Source: Paenibacillus agricola (lineage in GTDB: Bacteria; Bacillota; Bacilli; Paenibacillales; NBRC-103111). Taken from it: 64,000 nt of DNA. The first letter of the stretch is position 1; each line of letters opens with the position of its first letter. The translations under genes were made by a program, and so were the position numbers. Shown here in pieces: positions 18,708 through 28,324 of the stretch. Location of the stretch: contig NZ_JAAOIW010000024.1 of NCBI RefSeq assembly GCF_011440305.1, forward strand, positions 1 through 64,000. The letters run 5' to 3'. The notes beneath the pieces were generated by a model that worked only from the letters and a program-made list of their open reading frames with translations, searched no databases and had not been told where the DNA came from.

Positions 18708-20078
18708 ATGCATAGAACACGTCTGATGGTACCCTTCATGATCATGTTGGTATTCTTTCTTCTTGCTGGATGCTATGAGTCCAAAGGTATGGATAGGCCC
18801 GGTTCCACCACCAATGTACCCGGCAGCACCGGTCCTTTATCTAACGATAAATTTACAACTTTGCGCTACATGATTTGGAACAGTAACTTTATCGTGACCT
18901 ATCAGAAGATGTTTGCCGAGTTTAACAAGGAAAATCCGAACATAAAAGTTGATCTTCAAGTGGTACCATGGGGCAATTATTGGGATAAGCTGATGAATGA
19001 AATTGCTGGGGGAAACGCGCCCGATATATTCTGGGGATATATGCCTCGGTTTCCTGGCTTTATTGACAAAGGTGCTGTGCTGGACATTACAGATTATATC
19101 AAAAATGACAAGATGGATCTGAGCAAGTATAATTCTTCAACGGTTGAGGCTTATACGGTTAACGGAAAAAATTACTCGGTTCCGCAAAATTTCGGCGTTA
19201 TGGGAATCATTTATAACCAGGATTTGCTGATAAAAGCTGGCATTGATCAATACCCGAGCAACTTGAAGTGGAATCCGAAAGACGGAGGCACCTTCGTCGA
19301 GTTCCTGCAAAAGCTTACTTGGGACAAAAATGGCAAGCATCCGAACGAAGAGGGTTTTGATTCGAAGAACATCGTGCAGTATGGATTTAATCTCATTGAT
19401 AAAGACCAGGTCGATCCAGGCCAGTTGATAGGGTTGATCGCTTCCAATGGCGGAGCGATGATGAATGACAGTAAGCTCGCCCTCGACGGCAAGCTTACTG
19501 AAACTTATCAATTCATTTACGACCTTACCTTTAAATATCACGTAGCTCCAACCTATACGGATATTCATACCGGCGGATCGGAATCGAAATTCTTATCTGG
19601 GCAGATCGCTGTTTGGATGAACGGTCAATGGATGATGAAAACGCTTAAAGAAAAAGCCGATTTTAACTGGGGAATCGGGCCGCTTCCAGACGGACCTGCT
19701 GGAAACTATGCGCTCGTATCTGGCCTGGGCGACGTGATCTATTCGAAAACCAAAAACCCTGAGGCATCATGGAAGTTGGTTAAATTCATGGTCAGCCAAC
19801 GTGCGCAGGATATTCTTGCCGAATCGGGGATTGTGTTCCCGGGTAACAAGGATTCTATTCCTAAATTTGTTGATTATTATAATCGTTTGGGCATCAATCC
19901 GCAGCCATTCGTGGAAGGCTACAACGGCCAGACCGTCGTTTCTCCCGCACTCAAAAATTATAACGACTGGTACCAAACCTTTGTAAAATATACCAGTATT
20001 ATGATGTCAGGTGAAATGGATCCGAAAACCACTCTTGATAAACTCAAGCAAGAGGGCGATATGGCAGCAAATCAGTAG
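18708..20078 (+). CDS. Sugar ABC substrate-binding lipoprotein A (system 2)
   Basis: 456 residues, with signal peptide and lipobox LLAGC (Cys22) and a family 1 solute-binding fold. It is closely paralogous to the binding protein at 29273-30634: shared blocks include KENPNIKV, NPKDGGT, LQKLT, DKNGKHPNE, KNIVQYG and SGEMDPKTTLDK. AAAGGAGGT precedes ATG 18708. A terminator follows at once, so it may be a separate, highly expressed unit controlled by the adjacent two-component system. Confidence 0.92.
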   Translation: MHRTRLMVPFMIMLVFFLLAGCYESKGMDRPGSTTNVPGSTGPLSNDKFTTLRYMIWNSNFIVTYQKMFAEFNKENPNIKVDLQVVPWGNYWDKLMNEIAGGNAPDIFWGYMPRFPGFIDKGAVLDITDYIKNDKMDLSKYNSSTVEAYTVNGKNYSVPQNFGVMGIIYNQDLLIKAGIDQYPSNLKWNPKDGGTFVEFLQKLTWDKNGKHPNEEGFDSKNIVQYGFNLIDKDQVDPGQLIGLIASNGGAMMNDSKLALDGKLTETYQFIYDLTFKYHVAPTYTDIHTGGSESKFLSGQIAVWMNGQWMMKTLKEKADFNWGIGPLPDGPAGNYALVSGLGDVIYSKTKNPEASWKLVKFMVSQRAQDILAESGIVFPGNKDSIPKFVDYYNRLGINPQPFVEGYNGQTVVSPALKNYNDWYQTFVKYTSIMMSGEMDPKTTLDKLKQEGDMAANQ

Positions 20079-20121
20079 GACCTTTAATCCCACCATAATG
20101 GTGGAACTAAAGGTCTTTTTT
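20079..20121 (+). terminator. Rho-independent terminator after binding protein A
   Basis: GACCTTTA arm pairing with TAAAGGTC, inner CCACCA/TGGTGG stem, then a run of seven T. It starts right after the stop codon. Confidence 0.88.
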
Positions 20122-20273
20122 CTAGTGAACATGATCGGTCGGGCAAAAGATTCAACCGTTTAGCAATTTTTTAATCCTCAATTCCAGGATTCATTGCATT
20201 ACAATGAACTTGTGCCAAGTGAAGGAAAGACTGTATGAAAATGAAACCGGTTGAGGTAGGGGAGGTTAGGAAT

Positions 20274-21680
20274 ATGAGTTTGCTAATTAATGGAAAATGG
20301 ATCGAGACAGATGAACGTATCTCAGTCTTCAATAAATACAATGGAGAGGAAATCGGACAGGTGTCGGTCGCCTCTAAGGAGCATATCCGACAAGCGGTAC
20401 AGTCGTCGCGGCAAGCGATGAAAGAGCACCCGCTTTCCATGGAAGATAGGTACAGAATCTTGTCACGTACCTCTGAGCTCCTCTTGCAGCATCGGGACCC
20501 AATGGCGGAACTCATTGCTAAAGAGGCCGGAAAGCCCCTTGCCGAAGCAAAAATGGAAGTTACCCGTGCTGCACGAACCTTTCTGATATCGGCAGAGGAG
20601 GCTAAGCGAATATCGGGGGAGATGGTTCCTCTGGCCTCAGGTGAACTGGTGGCGAAATTAGCTTTTACGCTGCGTAAACCGATCGGTGTCGTATGCGCAA
20701 TTTCGCCTTTTAACTACCCCATTAATTTGGTAGCCCATAAGGTTGGACCCGCGATTGCCGCAGGCAACGCCTTCGTATTGAAGCCGGCAACCACTACGCC
20801 GTTCACGGCAATCCGTTTGCTGCAATTGATGCAAGAAGCAGGTTTACCTGATGGATACGGCCATCTGGTCACAGGTGGAGGATCGACTGTAGGTGAATGG
20901 CTTTTGCAGGAAGAGGGCTTTTCTTTTTACACCTTTACGGGAAGCCCACGTGTCGGGAAGCATTTGAAGGAAGCGATCGGGCTGCGCCCATGCACGCTGG
21001 AGCTGGGCTCCAATAGTGCTACCGTGGTGCATGGCGATGCTGATATCGATTATGCCGCAGAGCGTTGTGCCCGTACCGCATTCAACAATGCTGGACAGGT
21101 GTGCATTTCAGTCCAGCGAATCATGGTGCACAAGGATGTAAAGCAGCGCTTTTTGGCAAAGATGGTGGAAATGACCAAGTCATTGTTGGTGGGTGATCCG
21201 ATGAATCCGTCAACCGAAGTAGGGCCGATGATCAGTGAATTGGATGCGGCCCGGGCAGAGGAATGGATTCGGGAAGCGGTGGAAGCGGGAGCGCAATTAT
21301 TGTGCGGGGGTACACGGATAGGAACGATGGTTCAGCCCACTGTATTGTCCGATGTGCCATTTCATGCCAAGCTTTGTGTAGAGGAAGCATTCGCGCCGGT
21401 CGTTGTGGTCAACTCGTATAGCTCACTGGATGAGGCGATTGCGATGGTAAACAACTCCAAGTATGGTTTGCAAGGCGGATTGTTTACCCGTTCTTTAGAG
21501 GTAATGATCAAATGCGCGCACGAGATTCACGTTGGCGGCTTGATGGTCAATGAAACGTCTGCCTTCCGCAGCGATGAAATGCCATACGGTGGCGTGAAGG
21601 AAAGCGGTATTGGCCGTGAGGGTCCCAGATACACGATCCAGGAAATGACGGAAATGAAATTGGTCGTTATCCACAAATAG
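20274..21680 (+). CDS. Aldehyde dehydrogenase (NAD(P)-dependent)
   Basis: 468-residue ALDH superfamily enzyme with catalytic Cys277 in GQVCISVQR and general base Glu243 in LELGS; the cofactor region SPFNYPINL is present. Closest in style to lactaldehyde, semialdehyde or glyceraldehyde dehydrogenases. ATG 20274 follows GGGGAGGT; an upstream in-frame ATG lies before that site. It starts an eight-gene enzyme run after a terminator and probably oxidises an aldehyde produced in the pathway. Confidence 0.9.
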   Translation: MSLLINGKWIETDERISVFNKYNGEEIGQVSVASKEHIRQAVQSSRQAMKEHPLSMEDRYRILSRTSELLLQHRDPMAELIAKEAGKPLAEAKMEVTRAARTFLISAEEAKRISGEMVPLASGELVAKLAFTLRKPIGVVCAISPFNYPINLVAHKVGPAIAAGNAFVLKPATTTPFTAIRLLQLMQEAGLPDGYGHLVTGGGSTVGEWLLQEEGFSFYTFTGSPRVGKHLKEAIGLRPCTLELGSNSATVVHGDADIDYAAERCARTAFNNAGQVCISVQRIMVHKDVKQRFLAKMVEMTKSLLVGDPMNPSTEVGPMISELDAARAEEWIREAVEAGAQLLCGGTRIGTMVQPTVLSDVPFHAKLCVEEAFAPVVVVNSYSSLDEAIAMVNNSKYGLQGGLFTRSLEVMIKCAHEIHVGGLMVNETSAFRSDEMPYGGVKESGIGREGPRYTIQEMTEMKLVVIHK

Positions 21681-21700
21681 AAAACTGGAGGAGATTCAGA

Positions 21701-22426
21701 ATGGCTCGAACCATTGTCGATTTAAGTATGACCGTCCATGATGATATGAAAGTGTTTCCAAGAGTCGTTCGGCCGGTAACCGCATTATATGAATCATGGG
21801 AAGAATTTGCAACGCGAATCGGAGCCGCCCAATACGGAGCTACATCGCTGACCGCCACTTATGTAATTACGCAGGGAGATCACGTAGGCACCCATATCGA
21901 TGCCATGAAGCATATCGTTCCTGATGCTCCAGGTCCCGAGGGGATCCCGCTCGAATATTGTTTTGGAGACGGAGTTGTATTGGACTTTCGGGATAAACCG
22001 TTCGGACATTTTATTTCCGTCGAAGATGTAAAACAAGCATTGGAGAAAATTCAATACACGATAAAACCGAGAGATATTGTATTGATTCATACCGGAGACG
22101 GCGACGGAAATCGTAATGAGACGGAAGCCTATTTCACCGAGCATTGTGGCATGACAGCCGAAGCAACGATCTGGTTGATTGAACAGGGTGTGAAGGTGAT
22201 GGGTATTGACGCACCGACATTTGAAGTGCCGGTTAAGACGATGTTTGAGGTAAAGCGCTTCTGGGAAGCCCATTTGGTCATGAATGATTATGAATATTAC
22301 CATATTGAGAATCTGATGAATCTGGATCAACTCGGAATATCACACGGCTTCAAGCTTTCTGTATTTCCGATTAAATGGAAAGGCACAACTGCCGCTCCGA
22401 TAAGAGCGGTTGCCATTATAGATTAA
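21701..22426 (+). CDS. Cyclase-family metal hydrolase (kynurenine formamidase fold)
   Basis: 241 residues of the cyclase/formamidase superfamily. The signature HxGTHxD is seen at His61, His65, Asp67 (DHVGTHIDA), a divalent-metal site. Known members hydrolyse N-formylkynurenine, isatin or lactone/lactam-like rings; here a lactone or amide from the pathway is possible. GGAGGAG lies before ATG 21701. Substrate unknown. Confidence 0.85.
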   Translation: MARTIVDLSMTVHDDMKVFPRVVRPVTALYESWEEFATRIGAAQYGATSLTATYVITQGDHVGTHIDAMKHIVPDAPGPEGIPLEYCFGDGVVLDFRDKPFGHFISVEDVKQALEKIQYTIKPRDIVLIHTGDGDGNRNETEAYFTEHCGMTAEATIWLIEQGVKVMGIDAPTFEVPVKTMFEVKRFWEAHLVMNDYEYYHIENLMNLDQLGISHGFKLSVFPIKWKGTTAAPIRAVAIID

Positions 22427-22496
22427 TTGATGAGCCTGCTATACAAAATAAAACAATACCATCCAATAATTCAACCATTCTGAGGAGGATTTTAGC

Positions 22497-22799
22497 ATGA
22501 TCGTTTTAACGGCCCGATACACCATACAACCTGGACAAATAGAAAAGGTGCTTGAACATCTTCGTGAGATGGCGGAACGAGTAAAAGCTGATGAACCAGC
22601 ATGCACGATGTACCGTGTACATAAACCGGTAGATACCGAGGATATGCTTTTGCTTTATGAGGTATATGTGGATGACAAGGCTCTAGAAGCACATAAACTT
22701 ACGCCGCAATTCAAAGAGATTATTGAAGGCAAGGTCGTTCCGCTCTTAGTCAAGCGTGAGCGTGAAGTATTCGATTTGGTACTCGACGCTGCTGAGTAA
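22497..22799 (+). CDS. Small ABM-domain protein (YgiN-type quinol monooxygenase-like)
   Basis: A 100-residue dimeric alpha/beta-barrel type protein of the antibiotic biosynthesis monooxygenase family (LTARYTIQPGQIEKV; EVYVDDKALEAHKLTPQFKE). Family members oxidise quinols without cofactors or act as small isomerases. GAGGAGGA precedes ATG 22497. In this operon it could handle an aromatic aglycone, or act like a mutarotase-type helper; both are inference. Confidence 0.8.
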   Translation: MIVLTARYTIQPGQIEKVLEHLREMAERVKADEPACTMYRVHKPVDTEDMLLLYEVYVDDKALEAHKLTPQFKEIIEGKVVPLLVKREREVFDLVLDAAE

Positions 22800-22850
22800 A
22801 TTGTGGAACGACATGAGCTTGCATGACTTCATGCGGAAAGGTAGGTTCTT

Positions 22851-23852
22851 ATGCGGTTAGTTACGTTTGAAATACCAGGCATCATGGGTTCGCTTACCCG
22901 CGTCGGCGCTTTGGAGTCGAACAACCGGATCGTCGATTTGGCGGCTGCTCACCGGCTAATGCTACTCGATTCTGGTGTGTCGAAATCGGCAGCCGACCGG
23001 ATTAGCAGCGCCTTGATCCCAATGGATCTGCTTCTGTTTATCGAAGGCGGAAGATTCATACTGGAAGAAGCCCGCAAGGCGCTGGATTGGGTACGAGGAG
23101 ACCGGATACCCGACCGTGAATTGTGCACCTTCGCAACCGATACGGTAACGCTTCGTTCTCCGATTCCAAGACCGCCGTTGCTGCGTGACTTTATGGCATT
23201 CGAAGAGCACTTGCAAAATATTTATCCCAAGCTCGGACGCAGCATTCCCCCGGAATGGTATAACCTGCCTGTATATTATAAAGGGAATCCTGGCAGTACG
23301 GGTGGGCACGGCGACGATATACGTATTCCCTCTTACGAACAGGAGCTGGATTATGAGTTCGAGCTTGCGTTCGTCATCGGGAAGGGCGGCTCGAATATCG
23401 ATCCAAAGGATGCGTTAGAGCATGTTTACGGTTTTATGATTTATAACGATTTTAGTGCACGGAGTATGCAAGAACGTGAAATGTCGGTGGGTCTGGGACC
23501 GGCCAAAGGCAAGGATTTCAATCGTGGACATGTCCTGGGTCCTTGTCTGGTGACGGCAGATGAAATCCCCGATATTTACAACCTCACCATGGTCGCAAGT
23601 ATAAACGGCAAAGAATGCTGCCGGACCAACACAAATACGATTCATTGGAAATTCGAAGATATGATTGCCCATGCATCACGGGATGAATATTTGTACCCAG
23701 GCGAAGTGTTCGGATCTGGAACGGTCGGCAACGGATCGGGGAAAGAAAGCGGTCGGATGTTACAGGCCGGCGATGTAATCGAGCTATCGATCGAAGGATT
23801 GGGTACATTGCGAAATCAGGTAATAGCAAATCGACAAACGATGGAGGGGTAA
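22851..23852 (+). CDS. Fumarylacetoacetate hydrolase-family enzyme
   Basis: 333 residues. The C-terminal FAH domain carries the metal-binding acidic residues (EFE in ELDYEFELAFVIG and Asp in YNDFSARSMQ) and the GKDFNRGHVLGPCLV loop. FAH enzymes cleave C-C bonds of 2,4-diketo acids or decarboxylate oxo acids; one sub-group (LRA6-like) splits 2,4-diketo-3-deoxy sugar acids into pyruvate and a hydroxy acid. With an SDR and an aldehyde dehydrogenase nearby, a diketo-sugar-acid or aromatic ring-cleavage product is a reasonable substrate. Confidence 0.88.
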   Translation: MRLVTFEIPGIMGSLTRVGALESNNRIVDLAAAHRLMLLDSGVSKSAADRISSALIPMDLLLFIEGGRFILEEARKALDWVRGDRIPDRELCTFATDTVTLRSPIPRPPLLRDFMAFEEHLQNIYPKLGRSIPPEWYNLPVYYKGNPGSTGGHGDDIRIPSYEQELDYEFELAFVIGKGGSNIDPKDALEHVYGFMIYNDFSARSMQEREMSVGLGPAKGKDFNRGHVLGPCLVTADEIPDIYNLTMVASINGKECCRTNTNTIHWKFEDMIAHASRDEYLYPGEVFGSGTVGNGSGKESGRMLQAGDVIELSIEGLGTLRNQVIANRQTMEG

Positions 23853-23853
23853 C

Positions 23854-24417
23854 ATGAGTGAATTAAATATATATAAGCTGAATATCAGGACAACGGACGA
23901 TCCTCTGTTTTCAACCGTGGCACGCATGGCGAAGCCAGCAAAGATGGTGTCGGAAAAAAGTTGTTTTGAGCCCGCATTCAGCAACTTTGACATCGCTGAC
24001 GGCACGCTGGTGGATCTCTCGTACTTGTACGAGCCGCCATCTGAAACCCCATGGAGCAAGACACGAAGTAGATTTGACCGCCATCTACAAACAGAGGAGC
24101 TTTGGGTAGTCATGGAAGGTGACTTCTATGTTCCATTCGGATTATGTGCAAACCCGGATGACCCGGAGTCTTTGCCTAAGCCTGAGGAGATGCTGTGCTT
24201 TGAAATCCGAAAGGGTGACGTCTTCGTTTTGAAACCGAATGTTTGGCATACGGGGCCATGGCCTAAGGAAAAAGGAATGGCAGTCAGCTTTTATATGGCG
24301 CTAAGCGGACACCGTCAAAAGGCTAACGGTGACAATGTCGATTTTTTCATGAGGGATTTCGCTGGAAACGTGGCGATTCTGCCAGATCTCGACGAAGCGG
24401 GGCGTCCCCGTTCATAG
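23854..24417 (+). CDS. Cupin protein resembling ureidoglycolate lyase
   Basis: 187 residues with a single cupin barrel: metal-type His/Glu in RHLQTEELWVVMEG and a later His in KPNVWHTGPWP, as in AllA-like proteins. No purine catabolic gene is nearby, so ureidoglycolate is unlikely as substrate. The start lies two bases after the previous stop with GGAGGGG upstream, so it is tightly coupled to the FAH gene and probably acts on the same compound. Confidence 0.72.
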   Translation: MSELNIYKLNIRTTDDPLFSTVARMAKPAKMVSEKSCFEPAFSNFDIADGTLVDLSYLYEPPSETPWSKTRSRFDRHLQTEELWVVMEGDFYVPFGLCANPDDPESLPKPEEMLCFEIRKGDVFVLKPNVWHTGPWPKEKGMAVSFYMALSGHRQKANGDNVDFFMRDFAGNVAILPDLDEAGRPRS

Positions 24418-24468
24418 AACAGCGGGATTCACAGGGACGAACTAGCCAAGTTCAATGGAGGGGATAAC

Positions 24469-25224
24469 ATGGGAAAGCTAGATGGAAAAGTGGCTGTGAT
24501 CACGGGTGCTGGTTCAGGTATCGGTCGTGCGTCAGCCGAGCTTCTAGCTCGTGAAGGTGCACGCGTTGCCATTGTAGATAGAGATTTCGCAAGGGCGCAG
24601 GAGACGGCACAATTGATCGGAGGCACTGATCGGGCTATAGTGATTAAAGCTAACGTCACCAATGAGTCGGAGGTGGCCGAAATGGTCGCCCAGGTGTTAC
24701 GCGAATGGGGACAAATCGATCTTCTTCACAACCACGCGGGAATTTTGCATCCAAAGGATGCCTCTATCTTGGAGATTGAAGAGAAGACAATTGATGAAAC
24801 GCTTGGCGTCAACGTAAAGGGGCAGATGCTGGTTGCCAAGCATGTGGCTCGTGCGATGAGCAAAACCGGAGGGGGGGCTATCGTAAGCACGGCGTCCGAT
24901 TTATCCTTTGTGGCATTGCCCGGCGTATGCGGATATGTAACGAGCAAAGCCGCCATCGCCGGTTTGACGCGCTCTATGGCCGTCGACCTTGCACCTCACG
25001 ATATTCGAGTAAACGCGGTTTGCCCGGGGTTCATATATACAGGAATGACAGCCGGCTTGTCCGCGAATACCGAGGCTTTGGATTCGATGCGGGACAGCTA
25101 TTTGATCAAACGTCTGGGCCAACCCTCAGACGTTGCCAGCGCTGTAATGTATCTGCTATCACGGGATGCAGGCTTTGTCACCGGATCGCTGCTCGTAGTG
25201 GACGGCGGACATATCGTCCAATAA
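24469..25224 (+). CDS. Short-chain dehydrogenase/reductase
   Basis: 251-residue classical SDR: cofactor motif TGAGSGIG at 12-19, Asp after the second strand (VDRD, NAD-preferring), the NHAG motif at 88-91, and catalytic Ser140/Tyr156/Lys160 (GYVTSK). GGAGGGG precedes ATG 24469. Relatives oxidise sugar alcohols, sugars, or 2-keto-3-deoxy sugar acids, the last fitting an FAH partner. Confidence 0.92.
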   Translation: MGKLDGKVAVITGAGSGIGRASAELLAREGARVAIVDRDFARAQETAQLIGGTDRAIVIKANVTNESEVAEMVAQVLREWGQIDLLHNHAGILHPKDASILEIEEKTIDETLGVNVKGQMLVAKHVARAMSKTGGGAIVSTASDLSFVALPGVCGYVTSKAAIAGLTRSMAVDLAPHDIRVNAVCPGFIYTGMTAGLSANTEALDSMRDSYLIKRLGQPSDVASAVMYLLSRDAGFVTGSLLVVDGGHIVQ

Positions 25225-25250
25225 AATTCAAACAAGATGGAGAGATTTCA

Positions 25251-26249
25251 ATGCGTATAGGACTAGATGAATGGACGATCCATCACCTGGACATTTCGGC
25301 GTACGACAAGTTGGATCTGGTTGAAAGCTTCGGCCTAGAAGGCATCCAGTTTGCCGACGCTAGGGCTTTGAGCCGGAACTTCGATCTCGGTGAAATCCGC
25401 GAAGTCGCCGCCGAGGCGAAACGCCGCAATCTATACCTAGAGATGGGAATCCCCGGTCTGAACTTCCTGCGGCCTTCAGCGAAGGCGCTTGAAGCAGGGC
25501 AAGGCGACTATATGAACGGGCTTCGCAGGATGCTAGAGGCGGCTGCCGCCACCGGCACTTCGGTCATCCGTACCTTTGTGGGAGGTCCGGGCGATCGGCT
25601 GCGGCGAGATGCTGAATGGCAGCTGCAGCAGCGAGGAGCCATACAGATCGCGCAAAGCCTAGCACCGCTTGCCCGTGAGCTGGGCGTTTACCTGGCATTT
25701 GAAACGCATGCTGATGTTACGTCGTTCGAGCTTTTGCGCCTGATCGAAGAGGTGGGTGACGATGTGGCTAAGGTGATCCTCGATACCGGAAACTTCCCGA
25801 TCGTGCTGGAGGACCCGCTTGCAGCTACCCGCCGCCTGGCTCCGCACATCATCGCTACACATATGAAAGACTGTATCACCATCCTTACAGAGCAGGGGAT
25901 ATCCTCCCAATGCCGACCGCTTGGGACAGGCATTGTGCCGTTAGCTGATATTCTGGCTATACTCTATCCGCTGCACCCAGATCTGAATCTATCCATCGAA
26001 GATCATGAGGGTATTTATAGGATGGACATTTTCAAAGCCGGCTGGGAACGCGATTATTTAGACATTCATGCAAACGATTTGGCATGGTTAATCGAACAAG
26101 CACGCTTAAGCGAGGTGCGAATCGAGTCCGGTGAAATTTCCGGTATGGACACTTTAGAGGGAATTCCATGGGCAGATCAAGCCGATGCAAGGATTCGAAC
26201 GGGAGCGGCCAATTTGAAACGTATATTAGGGGAGGTAACAACATTATGA
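25251..26249 (+). CDS. Sugar phosphate isomerase/epimerase-type TIM barrel (AP endonuclease 2 family)
   Basis: 332 residues with a metal site inferred from Glu151 (FETHADV), Asp178 (ILDTGNF), His204 (THMKD) and Glu250 (SIEDHE). The family includes xylose isomerase-like epimerases and, in glycoside catabolism, lyase subunits acting on 3-keto-glycosides. ATG 25251 follows ATGGAGAG; a longer in-frame reading runs back through the SDR gene and is not used. The stop overlaps the next start by ATGA, tying it to the Gfo/Idh/MocA gene. Confidence 0.87.
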   Translation: MRIGLDEWTIHHLDISAYDKLDLVESFGLEGIQFADARALSRNFDLGEIREVAAEAKRRNLYLEMGIPGLNFLRPSAKALEAGQGDYMNGLRRMLEAAAATGTSVIRTFVGGPGDRLRRDAEWQLQQRGAIQIAQSLAPLARELGVYLAFETHADVTSFELLRLIEEVGDDVAKVILDTGNFPIVLEDPLAATRRLAPHIIATHMKDCITILTEQGISSQCRPLGTGIVPLADILAILYPLHPDLNLSIEDHEGIYRMDIFKAGWERDYLDIHANDLAWLIEQARLSEVRIESGEISGMDTLEGIPWADQADARIRTGAANLKRILGEVTTL

Positions 26250-27268
26250 AGAAATCATTAGGGGTAGGTTTAATCGGCTGCGGTGGTATTTCCCGTGGAC
26301 ATGTTAATGATTATTACAAAAAAAATCCGGAGGCTGCACGTCTAGTTGCAGCTGCGGAAATCAGTCCCGAGCTGAGGCAACGGTATATCAACGATTTCAA
26401 TATCGGGACCATGTATGCCAGCGTGCAAGAACTGCTGGCCGATCCGAACGTGGATGTTGTGGACATCTGCACACCGCCGGATTCGCACTCAGAGCTCATT
26501 CAGATGGCGGCACGCGCCGGCAAGCACGTTCTGTGTGAAAAACCGATCGCATCCGACATGGAATCGGCTGTCAGAGCCGTTGAAGTGGCGGAGGAGTGCG
26601 GTGTGGTTCTGGGTGTCATGCAGAACTACCGTTTCCGTCCTGAATATCTCGAAGCGCACAACTATCTAATCAACAATAAGCTAGGGCGTCCGTTTTTCGG
26701 TACGATGGAAGGGTTTTTCAACTGGAACGGCGGAAGCTACCGCACCCAGAGCTCCAGAATGCTGATCATTGAACAGGCTTATCACTATATCGATCTGCTT
26801 CGTTACCTGTTTAACGATGATGTGGTGAGAGTGTATGCCGCTGCGGGTAAGTCGGAAGCCGCTCAGGTTGCAGGGGAAAGCTGGGGATCACTTACGCTGC
26901 ATTTCTCTCGTGGGGCGGTCGGCACGATTGTCGCTTCCGGCGAGTGCCACGGGTTCCAGGCCAATTGGGGCGGGTCGGCGGTTATCCAGTGTACAGCAGG
27001 TACGATGGAAATCAATCGCAAGCAGCTATTCAGCCTCAATGTTTATGTAGTTGGAGGAGGAGGGCATTATCCGCTTCAGACATTTCCGAAAGAGGAATAT
27101 TCGGCAAACACGAATGCTCCGTTTACACGTCCTTTGGACGCTTTTTACCAAACGGTTCTAGACGGACGCAAGCCTCCCGTCAGCGGAAGGGATAATCTCA
27201 ATACGCTGGCGACTGCTCTGGCTTGCTATGATTCCATTGCTTCGGCTCAGGCTATAAACGTTAACTAA
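26246..27268 (+). CDS. Gfo/Idh/MocA family oxidoreductase
   Basis: 340 residues with Rossmann motif GLIGCGGISRGH, CEKPIAS, and YHYIDLLRYL with the candidate catalytic His. GGGGAGGT precedes ATG 26246, which overlaps the isomerase stop. Gfo/Idh plus isomerase pairs often act in sequence, with oxidation at one sugar carbon and then epimerisation or elimination. It is last gene of the enzyme run; a long hairpin follows. Confidence 0.9.
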   Translation: MKKSLGVGLIGCGGISRGHVNDYYKKNPEAARLVAAAEISPELRQRYINDFNIGTMYASVQELLADPNVDVVDICTPPDSHSELIQMAARAGKHVLCEKPIASDMESAVRAVEVAEECGVVLGVMQNYRFRPEYLEAHNYLINNKLGRPFFGTMEGFFNWNGGSYRTQSSRMLIIEQAYHYIDLLRYLFNDDVVRVYAAAGKSEAAQVAGESWGSLTLHFSRGAVGTIVASGECHGFQANWGGSAVIQCTAGTMEINRKQLFSLNVYVVGGGGHYPLQTFPKEEYSANTNAPFTRPLDAFYQTVLDGRKPPVSGRDNLNTLATALACYDSIASAQAINVN

Positions 27269-27278
27269 TGGTGGAATC

Positions 27279-27320
27279 GGCTCTGGTGCAACACGGCGAT
27301 ATAGCATTTGCACCAGAGCC
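27279..27320 (+). terminator. Long hairpin between enzyme genes and permeases
   Basis: Perfect 13-bp stem GGCTCTGGTGCAA/TTGCACCAGAGCC with a 16-base loop. No T-run follows, so it may be a message-stabilising or processing structure rather than a full terminator. Confidence 0.6.
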
Positions 27321-27384
27321 AACTTGAATCTAGCTCGATAACGGGTACGAACATGACTAAAAAGATTGGAGGGTTCCTAAGGAA

Positions 27385-28311
27385 ATGGAAACACTCATTA
27401 CAGAAAATAATAAACCGCTGGAAAAGGTAGGATTCAAAAAAAAAAGAAAAGTTAAAGAGGAAACCGTCTTCGGCTATCTCTTTCTTCTGCCGACCATTGG
27501 AGCATTTATCGTATTTTCGTTAGTTCCTACTCTTGCGGTATTTGTACTCAGCTTATTTCAATGGGATTTAATTCGTCCCCCTGTATTTCTGGGGCTCGAG
27601 AATTATGTGCAAATTTTTTCCAGCCAGGATTTCTGGCATTCACTCTGGGTGACCATTAAATATGTGTTTTACAGCCAAACACCTAAGCTTCTAATAGCAC
27701 TACTATTAGCTCTTTGCTTGAATAAATCGCTGCCGGGAATTAGAGCTTTTCGGATTCCCATTATTTTGCCTTGGATCGCCATGCCAATTGCCGTAGCTAC
27801 GGTTTGGCGTTGGATCTTGGATCCGATGACCGGTTTGCTAAATTATTATTTGTCGAAAATAGGAATCCCGGGAATCACCTGGTTCTCACCTAGCAATACG
27901 CTTCAATCTATAGCGTTGGTTGATGTGTGGCAGCATTTTGGTTTTACGACCATTTTGTTTTTAGTTGGCTTGCAAAGTATCCCAACCATGTATTATGAAG
28001 CCGCAGAAATTGATGGTGCCAGGCGCTTCAAGGCATTTTGGCACATTACGCTTCCCTTGTTAAAACCGACGATATTGTTTATTCTCATAACCTCGCTTAT
28101 CGGTTCCTTTCAAGTGTTTGATATTGTGTATGCAACCACACATGGCGGACCGGGTGACTTATCACGTGTGTATTACTATATGATTTATGAAAAAGCCTTC
28201 AACTCCTTGCAGATGGGTTATGCATCTGGTTTAAGCGTGATTTTGTTTACCATTCTTATGATACTTACACTTATTCAGCTTCGTGTTTTCCGGGATAATG
28301 ACACTAACTAA
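27385..28311 (+). CDS. Sugar ABC transporter permease, MalF/UgpA type (system 2)
   Basis: 308 residues with a basic N-terminus (KKKRKVK), six membrane helices and an EAA loop (YEAAEIDGARRFKAFWHITLP). GGAGGG and AAGGAA lie upstream of ATG 27385. It pairs with the next gene; the transport system has two binding proteins but no local ATPase. Confidence 0.92.
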   Translation: METLITENNKPLEKVGFKKKRKVKEETVFGYLFLLPTIGAFIVFSLVPTLAVFVLSLFQWDLIRPPVFLGLENYVQIFSSQDFWHSLWVTIKYVFYSQTPKLLIALLLALCLNKSLPGIRAFRIPIILPWIAMPIAVATVWRWILDPMTGLLNYYLSKIGIPGITWFSPSNTLQSIALVDVWQHFGFTTILFLVGLQSIPTMYYEAAEIDGARRFKAFWHITLPLLKPTILFILITSLIGSFQVFDIVYATTHGGPGDLSRVYYYMIYEKAFNSLQMGYASGLSVILFTILMILTLIQLRVFRDNDTN

Positions 28312-28324
28312 GCAGGTGATAGCC

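Noticed and set aside
21794-22330. Minus-strand 178-codon frame
   Set aside because: Antisense shadow of the cyclase-family gene, which has clear motifs and a good ribosome binding site.
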